NCBI RefSeq assembly: GCF_001854885.1 | Contig: NZ_MDDV01000006.1 | Coordinates: 1-64,000 of the forward strand | DNA length: 64,000 bases | Source: Ensifer sp. LCM 4579 | GTDB taxonomy: Bacteria; Pseudomonadota; Alphaproteobacteria; Rhizobiales; Rhizobiaceae | Direction: 5' to 3' | In this document: in pieces, positions 1 to 11,523 of the stretch | Position numbering within the stretch: the stretch's first letter is position 1 | Layout of the letters: every line of letters begins with the position of its first letter | The notes under the pieces: model-generated | What the model was told of the DNA's origin: nothing | The model's database searches: none | Seen by the model: only the letters and a program-made list of their open reading frames with translations | Made by a program: the position numbers and the translations under genes

Positions 1-43
1 CTCTCTCCAAACCATCGCCGGTTACCTCCCGGCTCTTAGAGAA

Positions 44-92
44 CTGTCACCTATGTAAACGGTCCGTTCTGTTACCTATCTATCCGGTTCGG
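44..92. repeat. Two tandem imperfect 24-bp repeats, possible insertion-sequence end
   Basis: Two near-identical units lie 25 bp apart. The first begins CTGTCACCTATGT at 44 and the second CTGTTACCTATCT at 69; both end in a CGG(T)TCCG-like block. Tandem CACCTATGT/CGGTCC units of this kind resemble the multiple terminal repeats of some IS elements (IS21-like in rhizobia, from memory). No transposase is visible, so this would be a remnant or the edge of an element lying outside the window. Confidence 0.35.
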
Positions 93-104
93 ACATCACC
101 CTAG

Positions 105-162
105 CCCTCTCCCCGCGAGCGGGGAGAGGGTTAGTCCTCGGGTAAACCCGAGGAGAGGGGCA
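105..162. repeat. Two adjacent palindromes (GC-rich intergenic repeat)
   Basis: A 12-bp perfect stem (CCCTCTCCCCGC and its complement, 105-130) is followed by a second stem built from TCCTCGGGT/ACCCGAGGA (134-153) and the tail gaggggc. The tail TAAACCCGAGGAGAGGGGC recurs at 38373-38391, so this is an interspersed palindromic repeat. It lies just beyond the panB stop and could also act as a transcription terminator or 3' stabiliser for panCB. Confidence 0.5.
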
Positions 163-184
163 AATATTGCGGTCGCTCGAGCCC

Positions 185-1006
185 TCAGCGCTTCACCTGA
201 AACGTGTGCTCGATCCCGGGAAAGGTACGGGCCTTCACCTCGTTGGCATAGTCTTCGACTGCCTTGGAAATCGTCGGCGCGAGCTCGGCGAAGTGCTTGA
301 CGAAGCGCGGTTTGAAATCGTTGAACAGACCGAGCATGTCGTCCGAGACGAGGATCTGGCCGTCACAGGCGGGCGACGCGCCGATGCCGATCGTCGGCGA
401 CCGGAGCATCGCGGTGATCTCGCGGGCAACCGGCTCGACCGTGCCCTCGATGACGATCGCGAATGCGCCGGCATCGTCGATTGCCTTGGCGTCGCGCCGG
501 ATCTTCGCCACTTCCTTGTCGTTGCGCCCGACTGAACGATAGCCGCCGGTGGTGTTCACGAGCTGGGGCATCAGCCCGACATGGCCGAGCACCGGAATGC
601 CGCGGCAGACGAGGAAATCGACCGTTTCGGCCATCTCCGCCCCGCCCTCGAGCTTGACCGCGCTGCACCCGGTTTCCTTCAGGACACGCGCGGCGCTCCG
701 GAAGGCCTGTTCCTTCGATTCCTGATAGGAGCCGAAGGGCAGGTCGACGACCACGCAGGCGCGCTCCGCGCCGCGCATCACCGCCTGGCCGTGTGCGATC
801 ATCATGTCGAGCGTCACGCCGACGGTGGTGTCGAGGCCGTAGAGCACCATGCCGAGCGAATCGCCGACGAGCAGGAAATCGACGTGCGGGTCGAGGAGCC
901 GCGCGATCGGCGTCGTATAGGCCGTGAGGCTGACGATCGGTCGCTCGCCCTTCAGAGCCTCGATGTTGGCGGGGCTGAGCCGCCGCTTCGTATTCTGAAC
1001 GCTCAT
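185..1006 (-). CDS. panB: 3-methyl-2-oxobutanoate hydroxymethyltransferase PanB
   Basis: First committed enzyme of pantothenate synthesis: it transfers a hydroxymethyl group from 5,10-methylene-tetrahydrofolate to alpha-ketoisovalerate, giving ketopantoate, in the cytosol. The 273-residue length matches the family. The (beta/alpha)8 signature is visible near the N terminus ([31 protein letters not shown] begins at about residue 27), with the Mg-binding GDSLG and later KLEGG and GHVGLMPQ motifs. It starts 2 nt after the panC stop, so the two form one operon, panC first. Recognition is secure. Confidence 0.97.
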   Translation of the reverse strand: MSVQNTKRRLSPANIEALKGERPIVSLTAYTTPIARLLDPHVDFLLVGDSLGMVLYGLDTTVGVTLDMMIAHGQAVMRGAERACVVVDLPFGSYQESKEQAFRSAARVLKETGCSAVKLEGGAEMAETVDFLVCRGIPVLGHVGLMPQLVNTTGGYRSVGRNDKEVAKIRRDAKAIDDAGAFAIVIEGTVEPVAREITAMLRSPTIGIGASPACDGQILVSDDMLGLFNDFKPRFVKHFAELAPTISKAVEDYANEVKARTFPGIEHTFQVKR

Positions 1007-1008
1007 TC

Positions 1009-1884
1009 TCAGGCTACCTTTGCATAACGGGCGGATTTCGGTGCGATGACGCGATTGTCGAGCAGCTTCGTCGTCCCGAAGCGGACGAAGAGGAGGAGCA
1101 GCACCGGCTTGTCACCGATCTTTCCGATCGGTTCGAGTGTACCCGGATCGCGCAGCGCCACCACTTCGGGGCGGGCGAGCGGCTCAGATGAAAGAAACTC
1201 TGTGACCCCTTTCTCGACGGCGCCGGGATCGCTCTCTCCGCTTGCAATCAGCCGCTCGGCCTCGTCCAGAGCCTTTGGCACGATCGCAGCGGCACGGCGC
1301 TCTTCGGACGTGAGGTAGACATTGCGCGACGAACAGGCGAGCCCGTCCTCCTCCCGCACCGTCGGCACGCCGACGACCGTCACAGGCTGCGCCAGATCTT
1401 CGACCATGCGGCGGATGATCTGCAACTGCTGGAAGTCCTTCTCGCCGAAATAGGCGCGGTCGGGCTGGACGATGTTGAAAAGTTTGCTGACGACGGTCGC
1501 GACCCCGGCGAAATGCCCGGGCCTTACAGCGCCCTCGAGTTCGGAGCCCAGCTTCGGCAGGTCGACGACGGTTTCCATCGGCCGCGGATACATGTCGGCG
1601 ACGCTCGGCGCGAAGAGGAAGTCGACGCCGCCCTCCTCGAGCATCTTCTCGTCGCGGGCGAGATCACGCGGGTATTTGGCGAGATCCTCGCTCGGCCCGA
1701 ACTGAAGCGGATTGACGAAGATGCTGGCGACGACCACGTCGTTTTCGCTGCGGGCGCGGCGAACGAGCTCCATGTGACCGACATGGAGATAACCCATGGT
1801 GGGGACAAGCCCGATCGACTTTCCGGCGCGGCGGTGCCCGGCAAGGGCCGCACGCAACGCGGCGATGGTGGTGATGGTCTTCAT
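1009..1884 (-). CDS. panC: Pantoate--beta-alanine ligase PanC
   Basis: Final step of pantothenate synthesis: ATP-dependent condensation of pantoate with beta-alanine through a pantoyl-adenylate. The product has about 291 residues. Nucleotide-binding motifs are present: [15 protein letters not shown] (residues about 29-43, HxGH class) and the KMSKS-like region around SSRNVYL. The ATG at 1884 is chosen because GGAGGGTCCGGAG lies directly upstream and the family begins with MKTI; an in-frame extension to 1899 adds five residues without a better site. panB follows after 2 nt. Confidence 0.96.
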   Translation of the reverse strand: MKTITTIAALRAALAGHRRAGKSIGLVPTMGYLHVGHMELVRRARSENDVVVASIFVNPLQFGPSEDLAKYPRDLARDEKMLEEGGVDFLFAPSVADMYPRPMETVVDLPKLGSELEGAVRPGHFAGVATVVSKLFNIVQPDRAYFGEKDFQQLQIIRRMVEDLAQPVTVVGVPTVREEDGLACSSRNVYLTSEERRAAAIVPKALDEAERLIASGESDPGAVEKGVTEFLSSEPLARPEVVALRDPGTLEPIGKIGDKPVLLLLFVRFGTTKLLDNRVIAPKSARYAKVA

Positions 1885-2255
1885 CTCCGGACCCTCCAAT
1901 CCGCCGGGGCGGAAAGACGCGCCCCGCTTCGCTGATATGGCTAGCCGCCCGCCCCGCGAAAAGGCAATTGCACAAAATTTGGCGGCAAAGCTCTATCTTG
2001 TGCGGCGCAAAAACACAAATGGAAATGGCGGAAGCGTGGCGAGATCAAGGCGGGGACAACCGAACGCTGTGCCTGGAAGCGCTGCGAGACCGGCGTTTCA
2101 CGCGCATCCGGATGGCCGATTTCTCCGGCGTGGCCCCGGACGAAGGAGGCCTTGAAAGCCGTTGCCTCCGCGCCAGATAATTTTCTCGCCACCTGTCGGC
2201 AAGCGGCCTTAGCCGGCGTCCTTTGCCAGTCACACAAAACCACGAGGAAAAATCC
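1885..2255. other. Intergenic region between panC and the VOC gene
   Basis: This is a divergent promoter region of about 370 bp. Only a short unrecognised reading frame of 70 codons (1968-2180, plus) is open here, with no clear ribosome binding site and no family resemblance, so it is not called. No strong hairpin was seen. Confidence 0.4.
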
Positions 2256-2657
2256 ATGCGCATGATCTTCGTCAATCTGCCGGTCAAGGACCTCAACGCC
2301 TCCCGCGCCTTCTTCTCCGCCCTCGGCTTCACCTTCAATGAGCAGTTTTCCGACGACACCGCCGCCTGTACCGTCATCGACGAGAACGTCTTCGTCATGC
2401 TTCTGACCGAGCCGAAGTTCCGCGACTTCATCACCGGCGAGATCAGCGACACCGCCAAGGGCACGGAAGTCATCACCGCCCTCTCCGCTTCGAGCCGGCA
2501 GGAATGCGACGACATGCTGGAGAAGGCGCTCGCGGCAGGCGGCAAGCCCTGGAAGCCGGCCATCGATTACGGCTTCATGTACGGCGTCAGCTTCCAGGAC
2601 CCCGACGGCCACGTCTGGGAGTTCATGTGGATGGATATGTCCGCGCAGCAGGCGTGA
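2256..2657 (+). CDS. VOC-superfamily (glyoxalase/dioxygenase fold) protein
   Basis: A 133-residue protein of the vicinal oxygen chelate fold. The N terminus has the typical paired beta-alpha-beta start (IFVNLPVKDLNASRAFFSALGF) and the C terminus the DPDGHVWEFMWMD ending, whose Glu is a usual metal ligand. Length fits the single-domain glyoxalase/bleomycin-resistance-like group; the substrate cannot be read from sequence. The ATG at 2256 follows CACGAGGAAAAATCC; an upstream in-frame start at 2223 lacks a ribosome binding site. It stands alone between panC and the helicase gene. Confidence 0.88.
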   Translation: MRMIFVNLPVKDLNASRAFFSALGFTFNEQFSDDTAACTVIDENVFVMLLTEPKFRDFITGEISDTAKGTEVITALSASSRQECDDMLEKALAAGGKPWKPAIDYGFMYGVSFQDPDGHVWEFMWMDMSAQQA

Positions 2658-2984
2658 GCGACGGGCGAGTTTTCCGTAGGCGCCTTCAGGGTCTCTCCGC
2701 GCCGCTGACGCGGCGTGGAAGCCCTCCCACAGCGCCGGGTGTCCTTGGGGATGCCCTAGAGACGCTGTGAGCCTTCGTATCCATGCATCGTCCTTTCGGA
2801 AAATCGACGCGCCAGGCATCGTTTCGGACCATTGACGCGCGTCGCACCGGAACGTATTCGCGTGACGCGCTTCCATGCGGAGCCGCTTCCACCAGGCAGA
2901 GCAAGCGCCACCAGAAGAACCTTTCGGGCTGATCGATTGACAGCGAGCCCGCAAACGGACACGGTGGCGCCGCCGAGGGAGACG
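2658..2984. other. Intergenic region upstream of the helicase gene
   Basis: About 330 bp. It holds a short GC-rich hairpin (CGCCGCTGACGCGGCG, near 2699-2714) that could end transcription of the VOC gene, and otherwise nothing recognised. The helicase reading frame stays open back to 2832, but that extension has an arginine/proline-rich composition and no supporting ribosome binding site. Confidence 0.35.
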
Positions 2985-5900
2985 ATGCAGACGGACACCG
3001 GGTACGCTGATCGGGAGCGGCTATTGGCCATCCTCGATTTCTGGCACAAGATCGAGTTTTTCATTCCCTATGACCTTTCCTCCCGCGCCGTTCAGCGCGA
3101 AGGCAGGAGTGTCTTCTGGCTGCATGCGCAGACATTGGAGGATGACGCCGCCGCGCTGAGACGCCCCTCGATCCCGGAGGAGAAGGAGGTCGCCGGCATT
3201 ACCTTGTTTCTCGGCGTCTTCCACAAGTCGGAGGTAGCGGGAGCAGGCCGGTTCTTCGGCGACGGCCCGGCGCAATACGAAGACGCCGAGCGCGGCGATC
3301 TCGACGGCGACACCTGTTTTGCCAGCCTGGAACTCGACGCCTCGGGAAATCCGCTCTTCGAGACTTTCGCCATCTCGACCCTTCCCTGGGCGCTTGGCCG
3401 CAGCCGCGAACTCGGCCTCTCCGCGCTCGACTTCGGCGCATTTACCGATAGCAGACGCCGGCTCTCGGAACTGCTGCAGAACCTCGATGCCCAGCGGCGC
3501 CTCGATCTGCCGCCCGAGGATAAAGGCGACCGGCCGTTCATGCCCCGCGAGATTCTTGGGCTTCACGAACTGCTTTGCGATTGGGCCGGATTCATCCCGA
3601 AGCACGAAACGCCCGTGGCTCTTGTCGAAATCCGGTACCGGGACCGGCGGGCAAAGGCGGTCCGGCAGGCATTGCCGCCGCCCGAAGGCGAGACGACGAC
3701 CGATGATGATGACGACGGCGTCGTCGCCGAAAAGGACATCGGCATCCTGAACAGCTTCTTCATCGAAGACATAGAGCAGGCGATGGCGCAGGTGCGGGCT
3801 GGCACGGTCCCGGAACCGCTTAAGCAGTACCTGACGCCTCGGACAACAGAGGAGCGAATCGACCTTTACTCGGACGAGGGCCGCCATGCGCTGCTCGACA
3901 TCCTCAACCCGCGAAACCTCAATTGCGGTCGATGGCCAAGCGAGTTGCATCAGGCGATGAGCCTGATGCAGCAATTCGCGATCAATTCGGCAACGCTCGC
4001 CCTCGCCGAATCCGGGCTCTATTCCGTCAACGGACCGCCCGGCACCGGCAAGACCACGCTCCTGCGGGAGATGATCGCTAACAACGTCGTCAAGCGCGCC
4101 AGGGTCCTTGCCGCCCTGAAAACGCCACGCGACGCATTCGACGGGCGGCCGCGCAGCATCGCCTTTGCCGATGGCAGCACGGCATCGCTATCGGTGCTGA
4201 AGCCCGAGCTGGCCGGCTTCGAAATGGTGGTCGCCTCCTCGAACAACACGGCGGTCGAGAATATATCCCATGACCTGCCGAAACGGCGCTCGATCGTCGA
4301 AATCTCCGGCCGCGGATATCTGCAGACAGTGGCCCACAAGATCGCCGCCCAGAAGGATAACGGTCACGTTCTCGACCTCACGGATGACGACCGTCCGTGG
4401 GGCCTGATCGCCTGTGCGCTCGGAAAGGCCGGAAACCGCCGGGCGTTCAAAGAGCGTTTCGCCTTCATGCCCGTCGACGAAGAGGCAAGACCCACCTGGT
4501 CCGGACCCGAAAAGCCGCAGACGATCTGGCAATGGCTGAAGAGCTACGAGGGGCCCAGTTTCGCCGAAGCCGCCCAGCGGTTTCGCGCCGCCGACGATGC
4601 CGTGAGCGAGAGCGTCCGTCGCCATGTCCGTTACGCCGATCTCCACCGCGAGGTCGGCCTCGTTCCCCTGGAGGAATTTTGCCGGGAGCTTCGCGAGCGG
4701 ACCCAAGCTGCCGCCGACGTCCATCGGCGGGCGTGGGAAAGCCGTGATGCAGCCTTCGCCGAAGTGACGGCCCTCGAGGAGCGGCTTTCGCATCTGCAGG
4801 AGGAAGAGCACTTGCTCGACCGCTCCGCGCCGGGCTGGTGGCAAAGCGTGCTGCCGACGGCGGTCGGCCGCGAACACAGGAACAGCCGGGCGGCGAACCT
4901 GGAGCAACAGCTCTCGCTCGGACGGAAGCTGAGAGAGGCCGAGCAGCGTCTTGCGGAACAGCAAGCGCGCGCGAGAAAGGCCGGTCAGCAGTACAAGGAC
5001 TGCCGGCAGCGCCTGTGCATGCAGGAGGAAGCCTGGTCGACAAGGCGCGCCGAATTCGAGAAGCTGGCAAAGGTGCTCGGCCATCCGGCCGTGCCGCTTC
5101 GCCTGGAGGAGCTCGAAAGCGATCGGTTCCAGATTGACGGGCTGTGGCACTCGGACGAGTTGGCACGCCTGCGCACAGCCCTGTTCGAAGCCGCGCTGGC
5201 TTTGCATGAGGCATGGCTGGCGGATGTCGGCAGCAAGGGTGGAGGGTTCGGGGGCAATATCGTCGCCACTGTCAAACTGCTGTCCGGCAACGACCCGTTG
5301 AAGCGCGACCATCTCCCAAGCATCTGGCAAAGCCTGTTCATGATGGTCCCGGTCGTTTCCACGACCTTCGCCTCCTTCGCGCGTCAATTTGGCGGTCTTG
5401 GCCCGGGTTCGATCGGCTGGCTCTTCGTCGACGAAGCGGGCCAGGCCGTGCCGCAAGCGGCTGTCGGCGCTCTCATGCGGGCAAAGCGCGCGATGATGAT
5501 CGGCGATCCGCTGCAGATCGAGCCGGTCTTCAGCCTGCCAAGCGCCTTGATCGGCGCTCTTGCCGCCCTTTCGCCGCATACGTCGGACGGGCATTACGCG
5601 CCGAACCGGGTTTCGGCGCAGATCCTGGCCGACGCCGCCAACCGCTTTGGCACGACGATCCCCGCCGACGGTGGCGAGGGCTTATGGATCGGCAGCCCCC
5701 TCAGGGTGCATCGCCGTTGCATCGATCCGATGTTTAGCCTTGCCAATCGGATCGCCTATCGCAACAAGATGGTTTTTGCAGCGGGCGCCGGTCTCGCCGA
5801 CGAAGATGCGGCGCCGTTCCGCAACGACAGCGCCTGGATCGACATCAAAGGCAAGGTTTCCGGCAAGCAGACCGTTGCCGGGCAGGTCGACTTCATCGTC

Positions 5901-6326
5901 GATGTCCTCGCCGCCCTCTACCGCCGCGACGGCATCCTGCCGGAGAGCTACGTCATCTCGCCCTTCAAGGAGACGAAAAATGCGCTGAAACAGGCTCTGC
6001 TGCAGGCAAGCTGGAGTGACACCGACAGATATTCCTCCCCGCCGAAACTGCACAGATGGCTGCAAGACAGGATCGGCACCGTGCACACCTTCCAGGGCAA
6101 GGAGGAGAGCGCTGTTTTCATGGTGCTGGGCACCGACGCCGATCACGTCGGCGCCGCCGTCTGGGCATCATCGAAGCCGAACCTGCTGAACGTGGCCGCC
6201 ACGCGCGCCCGGCGCCGCTTCTACATCGTCGCCGACCGCAACCTCTGGCAAGGCATGCCCCACTTCCGCGAAGCCGCGAAGGCCCTGAAAACAATTCGCG
6301 CGACGGAATTCCTGGCCCGGCTCTGA
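2985..6326 (+). CDS. Large superfamily 1 (UPF1/Dna2-like) helicase, AAA_11/AAA_12 type
   Basis: A protein of about 1113 residues with complete SF1 helicase motifs: Walker A GPPGTGKTT (about residue 350), DEAGQ Walker B (about 816), GDPLQIEP motif III (about 840), TVHTFQGKEE motif V (about 1032) and VAATRARRRF motif VI (about 1069). About 460 residues separate Walker A from Walker B and include a charged stretch of predicted coiled coil (about 590-690). The first 340 residues match no domain I know. No nuclease motif was seen. The ATG at 2985 has GAGGGAGA just upstream. Such COG1112-type helicases act on DNA or RNA; the role here is unknown. It converges on ligA. Confidence 0.85.
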   Translation: MQTDTGYADRERLLAILDFWHKIEFFIPYDLSSRAVQREGRSVFWLHAQTLEDDAAALRRPSIPEEKEVAGITLFLGVFHKSEVAGAGRFFGDGPAQYEDAERGDLDGDTCFASLELDASGNPLFETFAISTLPWALGRSRELGLSALDFGAFTDSRRRLSELLQNLDAQRRLDLPPEDKGDRPFMPREILGLHELLCDWAGFIPKHETPVALVEIRYRDRRAKAVRQALPPPEGETTTDDDDDGVVAEKDIGILNSFFIEDIEQAMAQVRAGTVPEPLKQYLTPRTTEERIDLYSDEGRHALLDILNPRNLNCGRWPSELHQAMSLMQQFAINSATLALAESGLYSVNGPPGTGKTTLLREMIANNVVKRARVLAALKTPRDAFDGRPRSIAFADGSTASLSVLKPELAGFEMVVASSNNTAVENISHDLPKRRSIVEISGRGYLQTVAHKIAAQKDNGHVLDLTDDDRPWGLIACALGKAGNRRAFKERFAFMPVDEEARPTWSGPEKPQTIWQWLKSYEGPSFAEAAQRFRAADDAVSESVRRHVRYADLHREVGLVPLEEFCRELRERTQAAADVHRRAWESRDAAFAEVTALEERLSHLQEEEHLLDRSAPGWWQSVLPTAVGREHRNSRAANLEQQLSLGRKLREAEQRLAEQQARARKAGQQYKDCRQRLCMQEEAWSTRRAEFEKLAKVLGHPAVPLRLEELESDRFQIDGLWHSDELARLRTALFEAALALHEAWLADVGSKGGGFGGNIVATVKLLSGNDPLKRDHLPSIWQSLFMMVPVVSTTFASFARQFGGLGPGSIGWLFVDEAGQAVPQAAVGALMRAKRAMMIGDPLQIEPVFSLPSALIGALAALSPHTSDGHYAPNRVSAQILADAANRFGTTIPADGGEGLWIGSPLRVHRRCIDPMFSLANRIAYRNKMVFAAGAGLADEDAAPFRNDSAWIDIKGKVSGKQTVAGQVDFIVDVLAALYRRDGILPESYVISPFKETKNALKQALLQASWSDTDRYSSPPKLHRWLQDRIGTVHTFQGKEESAVFMVLGTDADHVGAAVWASSKPNLLNVAATRARRRFYIVADRNLWQGMPHFREAAKALKTIRATEFLARL

Positions 6327-6370
6327 CTGCAGTGCGTCTCTCCAGCGAGGCATCCCTTCGCCGTTGCAGC

Positions 6371-8596
<2,226 letters not shown>

Positions 8597-8619
8597 TCAA
8601 CGCCTTTGCGCTGGAAAGA

Positions 8620-10293
8620 TCATCCGTTGCCCGCCAGCAATCGTGCCGCGGCCGCCCTCGCCTCCTCGGTGATCGAAGCGCCGGCCAGCATGCGGGCGAT
8701 CTCCTCGGTGCGCGCGTCGTCGTCCATGCGGGCGACGCGGGTGGCGATCGTCTCGGCCTTCTCCGCCGACGGCCCCTTGGAGATCAGCAGATGTGTTGCC
8801 GCCCGGGCGGCGACCTGCGGCGCATGCGTCACGGAAAGCACCTGGACGGTCTTCGAGAGCCGCTTCAGCCGCTGGCCGATGGCATCCGCCACCGCGCCGC
8901 CGACGCCGGTGTCGATCTCGTCGAAGACGAGCGTCGGCGCCGAGCCGCGATCGGCCAGGGCCACCTTGAGCGCCAGCAGGAAGCGCGAAAGCTCGCCGCC
9001 CGAGGCGACCTTCATGATCGGGCCCGGCCGGGTGCCGGGGTTGGTCTGCACATGGAACTCGACGACATCGATACCATCGGCAGTCGGCAGGGCGGGATCC
9101 GTCGCGACCTCTACCATGAAGCGCGCGCGCTCGAGCTTCAGTGCCGGCAACTCTTCCATCACGGCAACCGAGAGCGCCGCCGCCGTGTTGCGGCGCTTCT
9201 CCGAAAGTGCGCGGGCTGCCCCATCGAAGGCGGCTCGCGCCTCCGCGACCTGCGCCTCGATCTGCTTCAACTTCTCTTCGCCCGCGTCGAGGTCGGCGAG
9301 GTCGGAAATCATCCGCACGGCGAGAGCCGGCAACTCGACGACGGGCACGGAATATTTGCGGCCTGCGGCTCGCAGCGCAAACAGCCGCTCCTCGACGCGC
9401 TCCAGTTCCTTCGGGTCGAACTCGGTATTGCGCAGCGCCCGTTCCACCGCCATCTGCGCATCCGAAAGCTGATTGAGCGCGCCGTCCAGGAGTTCGACCG
9501 TTTCCTCGAGCAGGCCCGGCGCCTCGTGGCTCTTGCGCTCGAGCCGCCGGACGAGCGAGGCGATCAGCGGCACTGGCGACGCGTTGCCGTTCAGGAAATC
9601 GGACGCCTCGCTGATGTCGCCTGCGATGCGCTCGACCTTCATCATCCGCGCCCGCGCTTCCGCCAACTCGTCCTCTTCGCCATCGCGCGGCGACAGCGCT
9701 TCCAGTTCCTCGACGGACGAGCGCAGGTAATCCGCCTCCCGCGCCGCCGCTTCCACCTTTTCGCGATGCTTCTTCAGGCCGCGCTCCGCATCCTTCCAGG
9801 CCCGGTAAAGCGCTGCCACATCGTCCGCCGCCTCGGCGGTACCGCCGAAGGCGTCGAGCAGCGCGCGATGGGCGTCGATGTCGACAAGCGCCCGGTCATC
9901 ATGCTGGCCGTGAATCTCGACGAGCGTCTGTCCCGCCTGGCGCATCAACTGCACACTTACCGGCTGGTCGTTGATGAAGGCCTTCGTGCGGCCGTCCGCC
10001 GATTGTACGCGCCGGAAGATGAGATCGCCGTCGTCGTCTATGCCGTTTTCGCGCAGGAAGAGCCGCGCCGCATGTGTCGCCGGCACGTCGAAGACTGCCG
10101 TCACCTGCCCCCTGTCCTCGCCGTGACGGACGAGTGAGCCGTCGCCGCGGCCGCCGAGTGCCAGCGACAGGCTGTCGAGAAGGATGGATTTGCCGGCGCC
10201 GGTTTCGCCGGTCAGCACCGAGAGCCCGGCGTCGAAGCTGAGGTCAAGCCGTTCGATCAGGACGATATCGCGGATCGAGAGCTGCGCGAGCAT
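8620..10293 (-). CDS. recN: DNA repair protein RecN
   Basis: SMC-like ATPase that acts early at double-strand breaks. The 557-residue protein has the N-terminal Walker A GETGAGKS (about residues 29-36), a long central coiled coil (about 150-370), then the ABC signature region (GGELSRFLLALK) and Walker B LVFDEIDTGVGG near the C terminus. It lies between bamD and ligA in the same orientation, an order typical of rhizobia. The start at 10293 follows an ATTCAG-like leader without a strong ribosome binding site. Confidence 0.96.
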   Translation of the reverse strand: MLAQLSIRDIVLIERLDLSFDAGLSVLTGETGAGKSILLDSLSLALGGRGDGSLVRHGEDRGQVTAVFDVPATHAARLFLRENGIDDDGDLIFRRVQSADGRTKAFINDQPVSVQLMRQAGQTLVEIHGQHDDRALVDIDAHRALLDAFGGTAEAADDVAALYRAWKDAERGLKKHREKVEAAAREADYLRSSVEELEALSPRDGEEDELAEARARMMKVERIAGDISEASDFLNGNASPVPLIASLVRRLERKSHEAPGLLEETVELLDGALNQLSDAQMAVERALRNTEFDPKELERVEERLFALRAAGRKYSVPVVELPALAVRMISDLADLDAGEEKLKQIEAQVAEARAAFDGAARALSEKRRNTAAALSVAVMEELPALKLERARFMVEVATDPALPTADGIDVVEFHVQTNPGTRPGPIMKVASGGELSRFLLALKVALADRGSAPTLVFDEIDTGVGGAVADAIGQRLKRLSKTVQVLSVTHAPQVAARAATHLLISKGPSAEKAETIATRVARMDDDARTEEIARMLAGASITEEARAAAARLLAGNG

Positions 10294-10308
10294 CCGATTC
10301 AGATCTTC

Positions 10309-10368
10309 CTAGAGCAGTTCCAGCAAAACTGCGTAGCGGTTTTGCGTTCGGAATTGCGTGAAAACAAA
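10309..10368. repeat. Intergenic mosaic repeat (rhizobial, RIME-like)
   Basis: The recN-bamD spacer contains AGAGCAGTTCCAGCAAAACT, then a GCGTAGCGGTTTTGCG segment and GGAATTGCGTGAAAACAAAA. The AAAACTGCGTAGCGGTTTT part forms an imperfect hairpin. I recognise this phrase as a dispersed intergenic element of Rhizobiaceae genomes; a genome-wide copy count would confirm it. Confidence 0.5.
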
Positions 10369-10378
10369 AGGCGAGGCG

Positions 10379-11245
10379 TCAGGCGCCGATGAGCTTCTTA
10401 CCGGCGCGCGCGATCCAGGACGTGCCGCTTTCGCGCGGTTCGAGACCGCCCGACTGCAGCAGCTTATAGGAACCGGCGTACCACTTGCTGTCCGGGTAGT
10501 TGTGGCCGAGAACCGCCGCCGCCGTCTGGGCCTCCGCCGTCACGCCCATTGCGTAATAGGCCTCGACGAGACGTGCCAGCGCTTCCTCGACCTGGTTGGT
10601 ATTGGAATATTGCTCGACGACGACGCGGAAGCGCGAGATGGCGGCAAGATATTCCTTGCGCTCGAGATAGTAGCGGCCGACCTGCATCTCCTTGCCGGCC
10701 AGCTGATCGCGAGCGAAACGGATCTTTGCCTGCGCATCGTCGACATATTCGGACTCGGGATATTTATCCACGACCGCCTGCATCGCCTCGATCGCCTTCA
10801 TCGCCGGCTTCTGGTCCTGCGTCACCGCCGGAATCTGCTTCGTATAGGCGAGGCCCTGGATATATTGCGCATAGGCCGCGTCTTCCGACTGCGGATAAAG
10901 GTTCAGATAGCGACTGCTGGCGTTGATCGCCTCCTGATACTGGCCGTTGCGGTAGGCGACGAAGGCATTCATCACCAGCGCCTTGCGGGCGTATTCGGAG
11001 AAGGGATGCTGGCGGTCGATCGCCTCGAACTTGCGCGCCGCTTCGGTGGTCTTGCCGGCATTGAGATTGGCGAGTCCCTGGTTGTAGAGCACGTCCGGAG
11101 GATCCGTCTCGGCGGCAAGCTTGGTGATATCGATGTCGGGATCGTTCTGGCATGCGGTGATCAGGCTGCTGCCGGCAACGGTCGCAAGGACGATCGTGGC
11201 AACGCGCGCCGCTTTTTTCATCTCAACAGAAACTGCAAGAACCAT
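10379..11245 (-). CDS. bamD: Outer membrane assembly lipoprotein BamD (ComL/YfiO)
   Basis: Essential lipoprotein of the BAM complex, which inserts beta-barrel proteins into the outer membrane. An N-terminal signal ends in the lipobox SLITAC, and the mature part is built of TPR repeats ([21 protein letters not shown] and later copies, consistent with the five-TPR BamD fold). Three starts are possible: GTG at 11263, ATG at 11245 (CGGGAA upstream, chosen, 288 residues) and ATG at 11221 (280 residues, typical MKKAAR signal start). It lies between lpxC and recN, so envelope genes flank it. Confidence 0.93.
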   Translation of the reverse strand: MVLAVSVEMKKAARVATIVLATVAGSSLITACQNDPDIDITKLAAETDPPDVLYNQGLANLNAGKTTEAARKFEAIDRQHPFSEYARKALVMNAFVAYRNGQYQEAINASSRYLNLYPQSEDAAYAQYIQGLAYTKQIPAVTQDQKPAMKAIEAMQAVVDKYPESEYVDDAQAKIRFARDQLAGKEMQVGRYYLERKEYLAAISRFRVVVEQYSNTNQVEEALARLVEAYYAMGVTAEAQTAAAVLGHNYPDSKWYAGSYKLLQSGGLEPRESGTSWIARAGKKLIGA

Positions 11246-11265
11246 CGGATATTCCCGTTTCACCT

Positions 11266-11350
11266 ACAACGCCACGCGACTAAACAGACGCGCAAAGATG
11301 CTGTAGCACTTCAAGTTACTGCATGATTCTTTCGATCTCAGGAATCATAC
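11266..11350. repeat. RIME-type palindromic repeat, copy A
   Basis: A degenerate copy of the element best seen at 28502: CGCCACGCGACTAAACAGAC then GCGCAAAGATGCTGTAGCAC and GCATGATTCTTTCGATCTCA. The block CAGACGCGCAAAG...CTGTA is shared with copies at 28502, 43069 and 47721. It lies between bamD and lpxC. Confidence 0.6.
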
Positions 11351-11470
11351 GGTCGCGGTCGGCTCCAGACTTGCGCGTTTTAGAGCAAGTTGCCTCAAGA
11401 CCGCAACGTCATGATCGGCAATTCATGCAAATTTGTGGCACTGATACCGACCTGCATCGAGTTGGCCGAA

Positions 11471-11498
11471 AGAAAACGCCGGCCTCTGAGGGCCGGCG
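11471..11498 (-). terminator. Intrinsic terminator of lpxC
   Basis: On the minus strand CGCCGGCC (11498-11491), a 6-nt loop and GGCCGGCG (11484-11477) form an 8-bp perfect GC stem followed by TTTTCTTT. It begins 26 nt beyond the lpxC stop. Confidence 0.85.
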
Positions 11499-11523
11499 AC
11501 TGGAGAAACGATGAACTCGGTTG

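Noticed and set aside
1968-2180. 70-codon plus-strand ORF between panC and the VOC gene
   Set aside because: No ribosome binding site, no recognisable family, and composition like other chance frames.
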